IMG/VR virus record: IMGVR_UViG_3300046514_000653
Coordinates: 1 to 64,000 of that record
DNA from: a virus
DNA length: 64,000 nucleotides
Strand: one strand, 5' to 3'
Shown here piece by piece: positions 56,101 to 63,258 of the stretch. The notes beneath the pieces were generated by a model that saw only the letters and a list, made by a program, of their open reading frames with translations, ran no database searches and had not been told where the DNA came from. Position 1 is the first letter of the stretch, and the number at the start of each line of letters is the position of its first letter. A program made the position numbers and the translations under genes.

Positions 56101-56949
56101 GATCTCCTGTAAGAGTTGTGCGGTCGGACGGACCTTGCCGTTTAGGTCGGTGACTGAGACTCCAAGATCCTGAAGAGTCTTCCGTCCCTTCTGCCCGGCC
56201 GGGGAAAGGTCTTCGGTTGCTTCGGTAAGTCCGCGCATCAGGCGCGCGACGATTGACACATCCTGGCCGACTGCTTTAGCTGCGAAGGAGAACTGCGCGG
56301 TCTCGCGGGCAGTAAGGCCGGTTTGAAGCTGCAGGTCCTTGAATTCAGTTCCGTAGTCAGCAAGAGAACGGACTGCAGAGGCGCCGGCCGCGGCGAGCCC
56401 TACAAAGCCAGCAGTGATGCCTCCGATAATCAAGGACGCTCCACCGAGCCGGGTGAGAATGTTCACACCTTCCGCCGCGGCGTTGGTTGTACGGCCTTCA
56501 GCAAGATCCTTAGCCGCGAAGATACCGAAGCGGGTGATGCCAGATCCACCATGACCAGAGCCTTGCTGTTGCTGCTGACGTTCAGCTTCAATCAACTTCT
56601 TGGTAGATGCAGTGACAAGATCAATGGCTTTCTGGTTCTGACCGAGCTGGCGAATAACTGCGTCACGCCGGGCGATGATTCGATCCTCCGCACTCTTCCC
56701 TGCTTGATCCGCTTGCAAGGCATAAGATTTGGCGAGACGGTTCTGCGCTTGCAACTGCCGATCCGTGATAGTGATGAGATTCTTGTAAAGATTCTCAGTT
56801 GCGACTAGCGACGCGTCTAGCTCCTCACCTGCAGCCACACCAGACTTCGCCATGGCTTTATGCGCGTCTTGAATCTGACGAATGGCTGCAAGCGCGGATT
56901 TAGGATCGATGTTGTAGCTAAGATCGTTTGAGCTAGAGCCGCCAGCCAT
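53137..56949 (-). CDS. tape measure protein, 1270 aa
   Basis: Long helical protein with coiled coils (about 20-140 and 480-800), a hydrophobic pair of segments (about 165-195, LGGASLIIGGITAGFVGLAAAGA, and about 1060-1130), and an extended glycine- and serine-rich region (about 850-1010) with GGGGGGGGFSGGGG-type runs. Position after the frameshifting chaperone pair is diagnostic. At about 1.5 angstrom per residue, tail length would be near 190 nm. The glycine tract is unusual for tape measure proteins. Confidence 0.9.
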   Translation of the reverse strand: MAGGSSSNDLSYNIDPKSALAAIRQIQDAHKAMAKSGVAAGEELDASLVATENLYKNLITITDRQLQAQNRLAKSYALQADQAGKSAEDRIIARRDAVIRQLGQNQKAIDLVTASTKKLIEAERQQQQQGSGHGGSGITRFGIFAAKDLAEGRTTNAAAEGVNILTRLGGASLIIGGITAGFVGLAAAGASAVRSLADYGTEFKDLQLQTGLTARETAQFSFAAKAVGQDVSIVARLMRGLTEATEDLSPAGQKGRKTLQDLGVSVTDLNGKVRPTAQLLQEISEKFSHLNPGTKLAQDARDLFQRAGVEAIPFLKELQANTVYFDAHGLPAPKQDDIDKWASYKQQIADVDARWEQFKNSFKDITATVFLKVVQAGSAITAGETPLDIGQASKEDLLARSRGDFSNVVPFTDIRGDAARGLFNRGILQTRRNADLIFGTQGSDEAKRFLSNFGSGTREGAERELSVRKQDLDEKRVLLERSAANGTLLSVVQEQEKAVNKANAAYQRQEELVKRLGKEEQERLNYLQNVAHLRDQVADNDTRTKYQNLGEAGKIRGEEDIALRNLLRENTNNGVLAQPGGRAVFQKLYGQEAAGFALRIAEVNRKDAEDKQIQRELLNNYQAEGTGERRARGPIGAAEKLFFEENQKRFRAQDEILDINLGGAKSETERRFGRAGQISSLSNSGNPVAQATNAYQIRLQLAQQLDQIEQRRINLLDEGNERDIANARRLNTLALERNQAQDEYDIKRLEIVKQQTEEIKGQVNTLVTTLFTKPGNFGKDLLGTVKTAALKPITEGISEHISTFLQPVIFGAGGNGGINGALRGISGGSTGIGAPLIPAASALTYAASALTNAAGAIAGGGGGGGGFSGGGGGFSPFPVGPGGSLGGTSGFSGGSGDFGASPLGLPSFLGPGGTPGFVNSGSGGLNSGFGGFSGGGSTSGGGGGGGIGGILGGIFRGGGGGGGTQGGGGFGGFIKGIGSLFNKSSYSGFHIGDLFGRGDKGGTPGIDDNTPGVDEGQGFSIGSLSKAPLANTPFGGIAGGIGIALAEHGLLGNQRGTFAGTLQGAAGGYLIAGPIGAAVGAGIGFGEQIAGVESPRNEAKRLVKSQYGITINTAMADQIVAISQQSYASHVSLAVRSPEVRQMLGLYAAGTGQSRNFPQGADTPHGGGLVESGGRLFQQTTSLYGNQYAYSSNLPVYGGTAGVGTFPSPGGGGGNISLSLNVDGDGISPFMQGQVITPSYVAQAQAAAWRGSQGRVDAALALSQPGSIAS
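54644..54654. repeat. palindrome near-copy (10/11)
   Basis: GTAGTTACTAG inside the tape measure gene. Confidence 0.5.
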
Positions 56950-56969
56950 AGTAAATATCCTTTAGCCAA

Positions 56970-57002
56970 AGGGCGGCAGGAAGGGTTAGTAGCTGCCGCC
57001 CT
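56970..57002 (-). other. strong hairpin in the tape measure leader
   Basis: AGGGCGGCAG (56970-56979) pairs with CTGCCGCCCT (56993-57002). Read on the minus strand it ends in TTT about 21 bases before the ATG. It may attenuate transcription between the tail chaperone genes and the tape measure. A second hairpin, AGCGAG/CTCGCT, lies at 57017-57038. Confidence 0.5.
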
Positions 57003-57087
57003 CGTCTCTGGCAGAAAGCGAGTCCGGAGGGTGCTCGCTCTCCCGTCTGCGTACTAGGATACCAATTGAGTAAGAACTACGCTCGGA

Positions 57088-57564
57088 TTACGCTCGCTTT
57101 AAAAAGCGCTGCCAATCCTGTTGATTACCACCGAGGACAATCACGCGGCTAGACTTGGTCTGTTGCAGCGTTGCGCGAAGGGCGGCATGAAGAGTCTCAG
57201 TGTCCTTTGGGGAGTCGGCAAGCATCTCTTCTCTGCGCCGGTTGATCGTCGCTTCATCGTTCGCCCGCGCATTAGTAAAGCCGATTGTCACGTGATCCTG
57301 GTCCGCAACTTTCACTTTGAAACTCCCCATCATCGCACCCGACCAGCGCCAGTCTCGAATAGGCGCTCGATTACGAAGAAGTTTACGGCGAGCGTATTTG
57401 TCGATGAGAGCTTTTGCTTTAGAGTCCTGGGAGTTAATCCCTCGTGCGATCCGGTCGGACTTTGTGTCGACCATGACTTGACCAAGCGTCTTCATTTGCT
57501 CAGAGGAGAGCGGAGAGAGCGTGAATTTAAGATCTCGGACGTTGGTCTCGAAGCGCTTGCCCAT
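57088..57564 (-). CDS. tail-associated hypothetical protein, 158 aa
   Basis: Basic helical N-terminus (LSSEQMKTLGQVMVD), a middle IRDWRWSGAMMGSFKVKVADQ, then TNARANDEATINRRREEML, a pattern seen in small phage virion proteins of unknown place. It lies between the chaperone pair and tape measure. Not recognised further. Confidence 0.6.
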   Translation of the reverse strand: MGKRFETNVRDLKFTLSPLSSEQMKTLGQVMVDTKSDRIARGINSQDSKAKALIDKYARRKLLRNRAPIRDWRWSGAMMGSFKVKVADQDHVTIGFTNARANDEATINRRREEMLADSPKDTETLHAALRATLQQTKSSRVIVLGGNQQDWQRFLKRA

Positions 57565-57573
57565 GAGTCCATT

Positions 57574-58062
57574 CTAACGTTTTGCGCGTTCACTAGCTTC
57601 TCTCATCCTTCTCTCCATCTCGGCCTTCTTCCGCTTTGCTTCCGCATCTTCCATCATCCAATTCGAACGTTCAGAGTCAAGTGTATTCAGAGCCCGGTGC
57701 TCTTCCATCGTGATCTCATCAAGCCCTAGATGATAACGCTTAATCAATACGTCTAATTCAAGGACGCGAGTCAACAGACGGCCAGCGCGAGAGAAATTCC
57801 AGTGATGTCGCATGAGTGGCGTGGGACAGGCATCACAAGGGAGGATCTTAGAGTTGGTTGAATCACACACCGGACAGTTTTGTAACGTCTCCGGATCGTC
57901 GAATGTCCATTCTTTACCACAGTCGTTACAGGCCGCGTTTCGCGAGCTGATACACCCCAGCGGACCTTTCTCGCCGCCGCGGCAAAGAACGGATTCACGC
58001 AACAGCCGGTGAAGGAGGAGACGGAACGTTACCGGCTCCGGCCATTCATCCGGCGCGATTAG
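57574..58062 (-). CDS. tail chaperone T half, made by -1 frameshift
   Basis: This frame is open from the slippery site at 58062-58068 to a stop at 57574-57576 and is entered by a -1 shift from the upstream gene, adding about 162 residues (L-I-A-P-D-E-W-P-E-P start). It contains a zinc ribbon (CNDCGK...CPVC...CDAC, about 45-85) and a charged helix ending (KRKKAEMERRMREASERA). A separate start at 58002 (TTG) is possible but lacks an SD. In lambda-type phages the G-T fusion guides tape measure assembly. Confidence 0.8.
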   Translation of the reverse strand, partial: LIAPDEWPEPVTFRLLLHRLLRESVLCRGGEKGPLGCISSRNAACNDCGKEWTFDDPETLQNCPVCDSTNSKILPCDACPTPLMRHHWNFSRAGRLLTRVLELDVLIKRYHLGLDEITMEEHRALNTLDSERSNWMMEDAEAKRKKAEMERRMREASERAKR

Positions 58063-58715
58063 TTTGGGTCGGTAGCGTCCTGCTCTTCAAGCCCAAGCTT
58101 GTACATGAGCGAGTTGATCACTGTGCGTTTGTGGTGGATCGGGACAGCAGTGCCAGGGGCGTATCCTGCGGAGGACTGGATGATGGCATCGAAGAGTTCC
58201 GCGGGGACCTGGACTGGATAGCGCTGTTCCTGCATGCCATCGGGGAGATCGACGGGAGACATAATGAACTTACGATAGCGCTCGGCTTCAGAGGCTTTCG
58301 GCATGCGGAGAGTGTGGACGATGGGGATACGCTCTCCATTGTCGTCTTTGTCATCGAGTGGAGTGGCCAGGGTGACGACGAAGAGATCACCGTCATGGAG
58401 ACAAGAGAGCATGCGGTGGAAGCTGATCTCACCCAGCGCCTTGCGCATTTCCGCTTCGTCAAACTCTTCCCCATTATCGAGACGAAGTAGTTTGAAGAGC
58501 GTCGCTTCAGCCCGGACGTTGTTCTTATCCTCTGACACCGACTTCCCGCGGCCGAGAGTCTTGACAATCGTGCGCTGCGAGTTCAGGAACGGAATGATCT
58601 CTTCACTCGTCGGCAAACGCAGGAAAGCTATTTTCTTCGGATACTTGATGGAGACAGGAAATGCCTCAATCTCCTTACCGTCTTCTGTCTTTACTTTTGG
58701 AAGCTGACCGTACAT
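58059..58715 (-). CDS. tail assembly chaperone G, 218 aa
   Basis: An alpha/beta protein (KYPKKIAFLRLPTSEEIIPFL, then AEATLFKLLRLDNGEEFDEAEMRKAL) with the size, position and frameshift of lambda gpG. Its last codons are GAC CCA AAC TAA, containing the slippery heptamer. A product ratio of G to G-T controls tape measure folding in related phages. AAGGGG lies 11 bases before the ATG. Confidence 0.8.
   Translation of the reverse strand: MYGQLPKVKTEDGKEIEAFPVSIKYPKKIAFLRLPTSEEIIPFLNSQRTIVKTLGRGKSVSEDKNNVRAEATLFKLLRLDNGEEFDEAEMRKALGEISFHRMLSCLHDGDLFVVTLATPLDDKDDNGERIPIVHTLRMPKASEAERYRKFIMSPVDLPDGMQEQRYPVQVPAELFDAIIQSSAGYAPGTAVPIHHKRTVINSLMYKLGLEEQDATDPN
58062..58068 (-). promoter_or_regulatory. 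-1 ribosomal frameshift slippery site
   Basis: On the minus strand the heptamer CCCAAAC (X-XXY-YYZ) is placed in frame as C CCA AAC directly before the TAA stop of the upstream gene. A -1 slip re-pairs on CCC AAA and continues into the open frame that ends at 57574. The stop right after the heptamer is a known stimulator of slippage. Confidence 0.85.
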
Positions 58716-58801
58716 GTGTTGATTTTCCCCTTAGTGTTATACAAACTTACCGCCGAGTCACTACAGGGAGAGGATAACACAGTAAGCCTAGAGACAAAAA
58801 G

Positions 58802-58829
58802 AGCAGGTGGCTTTTTAGTTCCACCTGCT
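58802..58829 (-). terminator. intrinsic terminator on minus strand
   Basis: AGCAGGTGG (58802-58810) pairs with CCACCTGCT (58821-58829); on the minus strand CTTTTTG follows. It lies after the small virion gene and before the chaperone genes, so it sets a lower level for downstream tail genes. A TATAAC box at about 58741-58746 (minus strand) could restart transcription after it. Confidence 0.7.
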
Positions 58830-58907
58830 GTTTAAGGTTCCCAAGTGCGAAAGGCTCACAAGAAATACAAGCAGACTTAAGTATACCAGAATTGAAAGCT
58901 GGCTAAT

Positions 58908-58918
58908 CTAGTTACTAG
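58908..58918. repeat. palindrome CTAGTTACTAG, exact
   Basis: Overlaps the stop of the small virion gene at 58908-59291. Confidence 0.8.
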
Positions 58919-59291
58919 CCATCGAGCGAATCTTGAGATTCACGATACCTGCGTTTGTCACGTAGGCTGTCGTCACGTCGCCGGCAAAGGGACAGCGAGC
59001 GATTGCATCAGTGGCGAGAGTCCAGATCAAGACTTGATTGGCGACGAGGGCAATGGTGTCCTGCGGAGCACTGCCGCTAGGATTGTTAGTGAAGATTGTG
59101 CAAGGACCGTCAGCAGAGATGACGATGCTCTTCAGCTTTGAATGCGTAAAGGCCAGTTGAATCTGAGTGTTCGCGCCGACAGCAACCTGCTTGTCCAGGT
59201 TGTGCGCCACCTCAGAGGTGATTGTTTCGTTAAAGGAGAGACCCGAAGCGCTCTCGTCCTTGTACGTCCTGGTCACTGTGTGCGTCGGCAT
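58908..59291 (-). CDS. conserved small virion protein, 127 aa
   Basis: Beta-rich: TVTRTYKDES, then NTQIQLAFTHSKLKSIVIS, TIALVANQVLIWTLAT and VTTAYVTNAG. I recall this plan as a common small protein next to the major tail or capsid genes in siphoviruses, perhaps a decoration or tail-tube accessory. Its TAG stop is inside an exact palindrome copy (58908-58918). Confidence 0.65.
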   Translation of the reverse strand: MPTHTVTRTYKDESASGLSFNETITSEVAHNLDKQVAVGANTQIQLAFTHSKLKSIVISADGPCTIFTNNPSGSAPQDTIALVANQVLIWTLATDAIARCPFAGDVTTAYVTNAGIVNLKIRSMASN

Positions 59292-59319
59292 GACTCAATT
59301 CTCCTTATTGACTAATGGA

Positions 59320-60321
59320 TTACTGGCAGATGTCGGTGAGATCGTTCTTACTGGTGAACGTCAAGATCGTACTGTCGGAAGTCTTGAACTGGATGGCTGC
59401 ATTGACAGAGACTGCGACAAGCCCTTCTTCGCTCGTGCGGTCAACAGAAGCCAGAGAGACCTGAGACAGATCCCATTGAACGAAGTGCGTTGCGTCCTTC
59501 TGCAGTTTCAGCGACGCTGTGCCGGGCGTCTGTGCGATCAAAGCGGCCAGTTCAGGGCTGGTTGCTTTCAGAAAAGCTGTGATCTGCAGAGAAGGGACAC
59601 GAGGACCGAAGAAGATTGTGCTTCCTACAGCCGCGCCGTCCTGCACACCGGAGCCAGGTCTGTACATCAGACGTTCGAGCAGGTTGTTCTTCCACGAGAT
59701 TGTACCGGAGAGGATGGAAGAGTCGGCGACGTAATCATGGCCGAGGAGCGAGAGGGAGAGAGTGGCCGATAGAAGTTCGTTCTCAGCCAGTGCCGCGGGA
59801 AGAGAGACACCGGATGGGAAGACGTGGCGTCCGGTACCGAGCAGGGTGACTGAGGTGGTCGAGTCGTTGCGGGTTGGACCAAAGGAGAAGGTGGTCGAGA
59901 CTTCCTCTACCTGCACGCCGATCAGCGCTTCGTCAACCGCCATCCCTCCACCTTCCGCGAGCTGCGCGACGAAGGAGGTGTAAGGGAGTTCGAGCGAGAC
60001 GCCAGGGTCCTGAGGGACGGCGGTGTAGAGAGACGAGGCGAGCCCCACGTTGCCGAGCGCATAGCACCATGCCAGTGCGGTGAATTCGGCCGTGGTCACC
60101 TTCTGAAACCGGTGCTGGAAAGCCCAGTTATCCAGATAGACCTTGGAGATGAATTCATTCCCTTTACCGATCTCATTCGCATCGGTCTCGGTGACAAGCC
60201 GGATGGTATCGACTTCCTGCGAGAGCTGACGGAATCGCTTAATCCCGGTAGAGATGGTATGGGAGTCGACTTGTTTCGCCGACCCGATTCCGAATGCGTA
60301 CGCTTGTACTCTGTTAGGCAT
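59320..60321 (-). CDS. major tail tube protein candidate, 333 aa
   Basis: Size, position upstream of the chaperones and internal repeats (SLSLLGHDYVADSS, STIFFGPRVPSLQITAFLKA) suggest the tail tube subunit or a tube protein with an extra domain. It begins MPNRVQAYAFGIGSAKQVDSHTIS. Strands alternate throughout and no membrane segment is seen. There is no clear sequence signature, so the name rests on order. Confidence 0.65.
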   Translation of the reverse strand: MPNRVQAYAFGIGSAKQVDSHTISTGIKRFRQLSQEVDTIRLVTETDANEIGKGNEFISKVYLDNWAFQHRFQKVTTAEFTALAWCYALGNVGLASSLYTAVPQDPGVSLELPYTSFVAQLAEGGGMAVDEALIGVQVEEVSTTFSFGPTRNDSTTSVTLLGTGRHVFPSGVSLPAALAENELLSATLSLSLLGHDYVADSSILSGTISWKNNLLERLMYRPGSGVQDGAAVGSTIFFGPRVPSLQITAFLKATSPELAALIAQTPGTASLKLQKDATHFVQWDLSQVSLASVDRTSEEGLVAVSVNAAIQFKTSDSTILTFTSKNDLTDICQ

Positions 60322-60377
60322 GGAAGTGATTTCTCCTTAGCAAACAACTAATCAACTGTAGCAGATAGTAAGAACGT

Positions 60378-60872
60378 TTACGAGTCCCCTTGTTCGGGAA
60401 TGGACACGAGAATTTTGAAGTAGTCCTGCTCTTGACTATCTGTCTGCCCCTGGATCGTAGGAGTATCACAAGGGAGAAGTTCAGGGAGTAAAGAAGCTGT
60501 ACGAAAGTTTTGGTTAAATGCACTTGGAACAGTCAATGGGTTATTCATGAGCATCCAAGCAATGTGCAAAGGCGAGGAGTGAGTTTGTGCTACGTTCCCG
60601 CCTTCTGCTGCATTGTTAGGACGAATGAAGATCTCCAGTCGATGCTTCCAGCGGCCGTAACCAGAGATAGAGCCTTCAAGAAGATCGAGATATGCAACCA
60701 TCACTGTACCAGCCGGCTGCTGTTCTATCGCGCGGGTAAGGGAGTTGTCGACACCGTAGAGATACTGATGGGCATAGATATTGTTCACGTCGCCACCAAC
60801 TTCACGCACTACATCATTGATTGACTGTAGAGAAGTGATGACAGAGGCAAGGACAAGATCTGGATCAAGCAT
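60378..60872 (-). CDS. tail terminator candidate, 164 aa
   Basis: Position between head-tail joining and tail tube genes, and a mixed alpha/beta pattern (LASVITSLQSINDVVREV ... GTVMVAYLDLLEGSI ... YFKILVSIPEQ), fit a tail completion or terminator protein. No decisive motif. Confidence 0.5.
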   Translation of the reverse strand: MLDPDLVLASVITSLQSINDVVREVGGDVNNIYAHQYLYGVDNSLTRAIEQQPAGTVMVAYLDLLEGSISGYGRWKHRLEIFIRPNNAAEGGNVAQTHSSPLHIAWMLMNNPLTVPSAFNQNFRTASLLPELLPCDTPTIQGQTDSQEQDYFKILVSIPEQGDS

Positions 60873-60882
60873 GGGAGTCTAC

Positions 60883-61212
60883 TTAATCCCTCCAGATTGG
60901 AACAGGGACTGTCTGTCCGCGGAGTTTATGAGCGCAGTCCATGAGGAATTGGATCTGCCCGTCCTTTACGTAAATGTGACAGATACGTGCCGGGTCGTCC
61001 TTAAAGCAGACGAGTGAAGGCAGGAATGTAGGTTTGGTTAACGACCCATTCCAGGTCCATTGTGGACGTTGTGCCGCGTCTCCGCCGACATGATAGGGAT
61101 GATCAAAGCCGCAGCCGGGACAGTGGAAGACAAAGATCCTCTGCCCTCCATGCTTCGGATATTCGTGTATTACATCCTCTGCGCTTGTCTTCTGTTCTAT
61201 TACTGGTTCCAT
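60883..61212 (-). CDS. DUF6527 family protein, 109 aa
   Basis: Strings FHCPGCGFDH, WTWNGSLTKPTFLPSL, ICHIYVKDGQIQFLMDCAHKLRGQTV are hallmarks of DUF6527, a small zinc-ribbon family frequent in phages. The CPGC...CH...CAH residues likely bind zinc. The ATG at 61212 has AAGGA seven bases upstream; an ATG at 61242 also exists. Its presence inside the virion block is typical of an inserted morons-type gene. Function unknown. Confidence 0.75.
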   Translation of the reverse strand: MEPVIEQKTSAEDVIHEYPKHGGQRIFVFHCPGCGFDHPYHVGGDAAQRPQWTWNGSLTKPTFLPSLVCFKDDPARICHIYVKDGQIQFLMDCAHKLRGQTVPVPIWRD

Positions 61213-61556
61213 GGCAGATTCCTTGTCTTCAACTTCATCCATCCTCCGCCGACCTGATCCGCCACCACCTCATTCACGTCGTAATCTACTCCATTGAGAG
61301 TAGCTGTGTCGCCTTTGCGCGGGCGCCGAGATAAGGCAAGGAATGTAGAAGAAGCAATCCACAAGTGCAAAAGAGCAGACCCAGGATTTGACCCAGGTAC
61401 ATAATCGTCTTGAAATTGCGGGTCAGATTGAGTGGCAATGACATTGAAGTCGGCTCCATTAGGACGCGGGTGGATGATGATGGAGAAGTCCGAAACAGCG
61501 GATTCAATGGCCGCATCCGCATCCTGAAATAATTGTGCGAAGTTGGATAGAGCCAT
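61200..61556 (-). CDS. head-tail joining protein, 118 aa
   Basis: Helical start (NFAQLFQDADAAIESAVS) then DGVDYDV-like beta end (GDTATLNGVDYDVNEVVADQVGGGWMKL), which resembles head-tail connector or closure proteins of siphoviruses. It overlaps DUF6527 by 13 bases or more. Confidence 0.6.
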   Translation of the reverse strand: MALSNFAQLFQDADAAIESAVSDFSIIIHPRPNGADFNVIATQSDPQFQDDYVPGSNPGSALLHLWIASSTFLALSRRPRKGDTATLNGVDYDVNEVVADQVGGGWMKLKTRNLPWNQ

Positions 61557-61575
61557 GGTGTAGCTGCACTCGCGG

Positions 61576-61586
61576 CTGGTTACTAG
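61576..61586. repeat. palindrome near-copy (10/11)
   Basis: CTGGTTACTAG, intergenic between 61556 and 61596; extended to GCGGCTGGTTACTAGCCGC with one mismatched pair. Confidence 0.6.
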
Positions 61587-61595
61587 CCGCGCAGA

Positions 61596-62027
61596 TTAGT
61601 GGACTCCGTACATCGAGCCGTTGACGAGAGCGGAAGCGTCAACAGACCATTTCATGCCATTGCGGAAACGGGTTTGGTTCAAAGGGATCACCCAGGTTGT
61701 TTTCGCTGCTATAGGTGAAGCGGAGAAGAGCGCGAAAGGCGTCGGGCTCTGCATGTCCTGGATGGTAAGGTTGTGAGAAACAGTATCTGTGTTGGAGATG
61801 ACCAGGACGATGATATCCACGTCTGTGTTTGTCGTGCCGCCTTCAAGGACAGTCGCGAAGCCAAGTGAGGTTGGGATCGTCTGCATCGTCACGTGCATAG
61901 GACGGCCGGAGGTAGCAGCATGAACGGAGAGAGGCGGATTGGATATGGGGAGCACGAAGACAAACAGGGCGCTCAATAAAAGCAGGCCGAAGGCACCTAA
62001 ATAACGTTTGAAAGTCATGCTCTCCAT
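61596..62027 (-). CDS. exported or membrane-anchored protein in the virion block, 143 aa
   Basis: After MESMTFKRYLGAF come about 20 hydrophobic residues (LLLLSALFVFVLPISNPPL) then HAATSG, a signal peptide or anchor. The rest is a beta-sandwich-like domain (VDIIVLVISNTDTVSHNLTI ... FRNGMKWSVDASAL). An internal ATG at 62018 is an alternative start. An exported product encoded between capsid and tail genes is unusual. Confidence 0.6.
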   Translation of the reverse strand: MESMTFKRYLGAFGLLLLSALFVFVLPISNPPLSVHAATSGRPMHVTMQTIPTSLGFATVLEGGTTNTDVDIIVLVISNTDTVSHNLTIQDMQSPTPFALFSASPIAAKTTWVIPLNQTRFRNGMKWSVDASALVNGSMYGVH

Positions 62028-62058
62028 TCTCCTCTACCTTCTTAAATTACTGCGCACG

Positions 62059-62541
62059 CTAATTCGTGCATTCCATAAAATACACTTCGATCTCCAGAAC
62101 GCCGGCAGTCAGAGCGGCGACAGCGACAGTGCAGGTGATCTTACCTGCGGCTGTCATCTTGAACGCAGAGCCCGCAGTAAAGACCGGGATGAGTGGAAGG
62201 ATGGCATTGAGCGAGTAGGTCGCAACCGCGGTAGCTGCCTTAAGGGAAGCCGCGGAGGACCCGGCGCTTGTGCCGATGGCAATTGTTGCCGTAGCTCCAG
62301 CTAGAGCTGTCGTAGGGATGGCGAGACCACCAAAGACAATAGCATTGGCTGGGATCACTGCATTACGTACAGGAGTGATCAGACCAATAACTCCGCCGTC
62401 TGCGGCAAAGTTATAGATGGCCTTTGCCTTACGCATAAGACCGACGCCTTCCTGTGAAGCCTTCTGGAAGCGGGTGGCGTTTGCGCCTTGCAGTCCGAAG
62501 AATGGGGCGATGATGGGAGAGCCGGGACGAGTGATTGCCAT
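62059..62541 (-). CDS. probable structural (decoration) protein, 160 aa
   Basis: Alanine/glycine/threonine-rich beta repeats (GVIGLITPVRNAVIPANAIV, GATATIAIGTSAGSS, AAGKITCTVAVAALTAGVLEIEVYF) as in phage decoration and capsid accessory proteins. It lies close to the major capsid gene. AAAGGAG upstream. A GTCTT/AAGAC hairpin (62569-62582) is in its leader. Confidence 0.6.
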   Translation of the reverse strand: MAITRPGSPIIAPFFGLQGANATRFQKASQEGVGLMRKAKAIYNFAADGGVIGLITPVRNAVIPANAIVFGGLAIPTTALAGATATIAIGTSAGSSAASLKAATAVATYSLNAILPLIPVFTAGSAFKMTAAGKITCTVAVAALTAGVLEIEVYFMECTN

Positions 62542-62588
62542 AGGGTGCTATAGCTCCTTTGTTTACGGTCTTAAAAAAGACTCTATAT

Positions 62589-62870
62589 CTACTTCTTATT
62601 TTGGCGCTTCGGCTTATAGCCAGAGGAGCTAACAGGTTCTGGGACTACGGGCTTCTTAACTACTTGCGTGGCGCTACTTGCTACATCGGTCATCGGCTCA
62701 ATATGCCGCTGTTCGTACAGCAATTTCAATCGGCGTGGCGGAAGAGATTCCATTGGGAGTACTGATCCCGCAGGCAACATCACCCCCTCTCGGAGCAGCG
62801 GCCGGGCGGTCCGGAATTGCGGGACTCCCGCGGCTACTACGTCCTTAAACTTTGCTCTCTTTTGCAGCAC
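62589..62870 (-). CDS. small virion-block protein, 93 aa
   Basis: From a GTG at 62870 (AGAAGGGGAAAC upstream) the product is basic with VPQFRTARPLLREGVMLPAGS and LPPRRLKLLYEQRHIEPM, a pattern I recall from small head-to-tail region proteins (ending xxLLxxGxIxPV). It overlaps the end of the next upstream gene by 26 bases. The frame is open further to 63107 but that part reads as noise. Confidence 0.5.
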   Translation of the reverse strand: MLQKRAKFKDVVAAGVPQFRTARPLLREGVMLPAGSVLPMESLPPRRLKLLYEQRHIEPMTDVASSATQVVKKPVVPEPVSSSGYKPKRQNKK

Positions 62871-63204
62871 GTTTCCCCTTCTTCTTGCCGTTCTCGGTCC
62901 CGTTCTCAGACAATGCACTGATGCTATCGCCGATGCCAGTGAGACGCGCGTGACGCATGGCAATGGCCATGGAGTTGGAGACTCCAGACATCCGCGCTCG
63001 CCGCGGAGCAGCAATCCTACGCGCTTCTGCCGCCGCCGCAGCCTGAAGACTTTCTTCCTTCGCCAGATGCTCGATGTGAAGATGCAGAGAATGTTGTGTC
63101 TCTGCAATCACCGTTAGCTCTGCAGGACCAAGGGACCGGTGCTGACAAAAGATGTAATGATCCAGCGAGGCTAGAAGCACGCGAGACTTTTCAAGATCCG
63201 TCAT
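62845..63204 (-). CDS. hypothetical virion-block protein, 119 aa
   Basis: Starts MTDLEKSRVLLASLDHYIFC with AAGGGG eight bases upstream of the ATG at 63204. Helical with an alanine/arginine-rich middle (EESLQAAAAAEARRIAAPRRA) and a lysine-rich end. Not recognised. Confidence 0.55.
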   Translation of the reverse strand: MTDLEKSRVLLASLDHYIFCQHRSLGPAELTVIAETQHSLHLHIEHLAKEESLQAAAAAEARRIAAPRRARMSGVSNSMAIAMRHARLTGIGDSISALSENGTENGKKKGKRAAKESKV

Positions 63205-63258
63205 AACCGATCCCCTTCCAAATGATTCAACCAACCTTCACCGAAAGCGCTCTAAGAT

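Noticed and set aside
62871-63107. N-terminal extension of the small virion gene at 62589
   Set aside because: Arginine-rich out-of-frame reading of the upstream gene; the GTG at 62870 with its SD is a better start.
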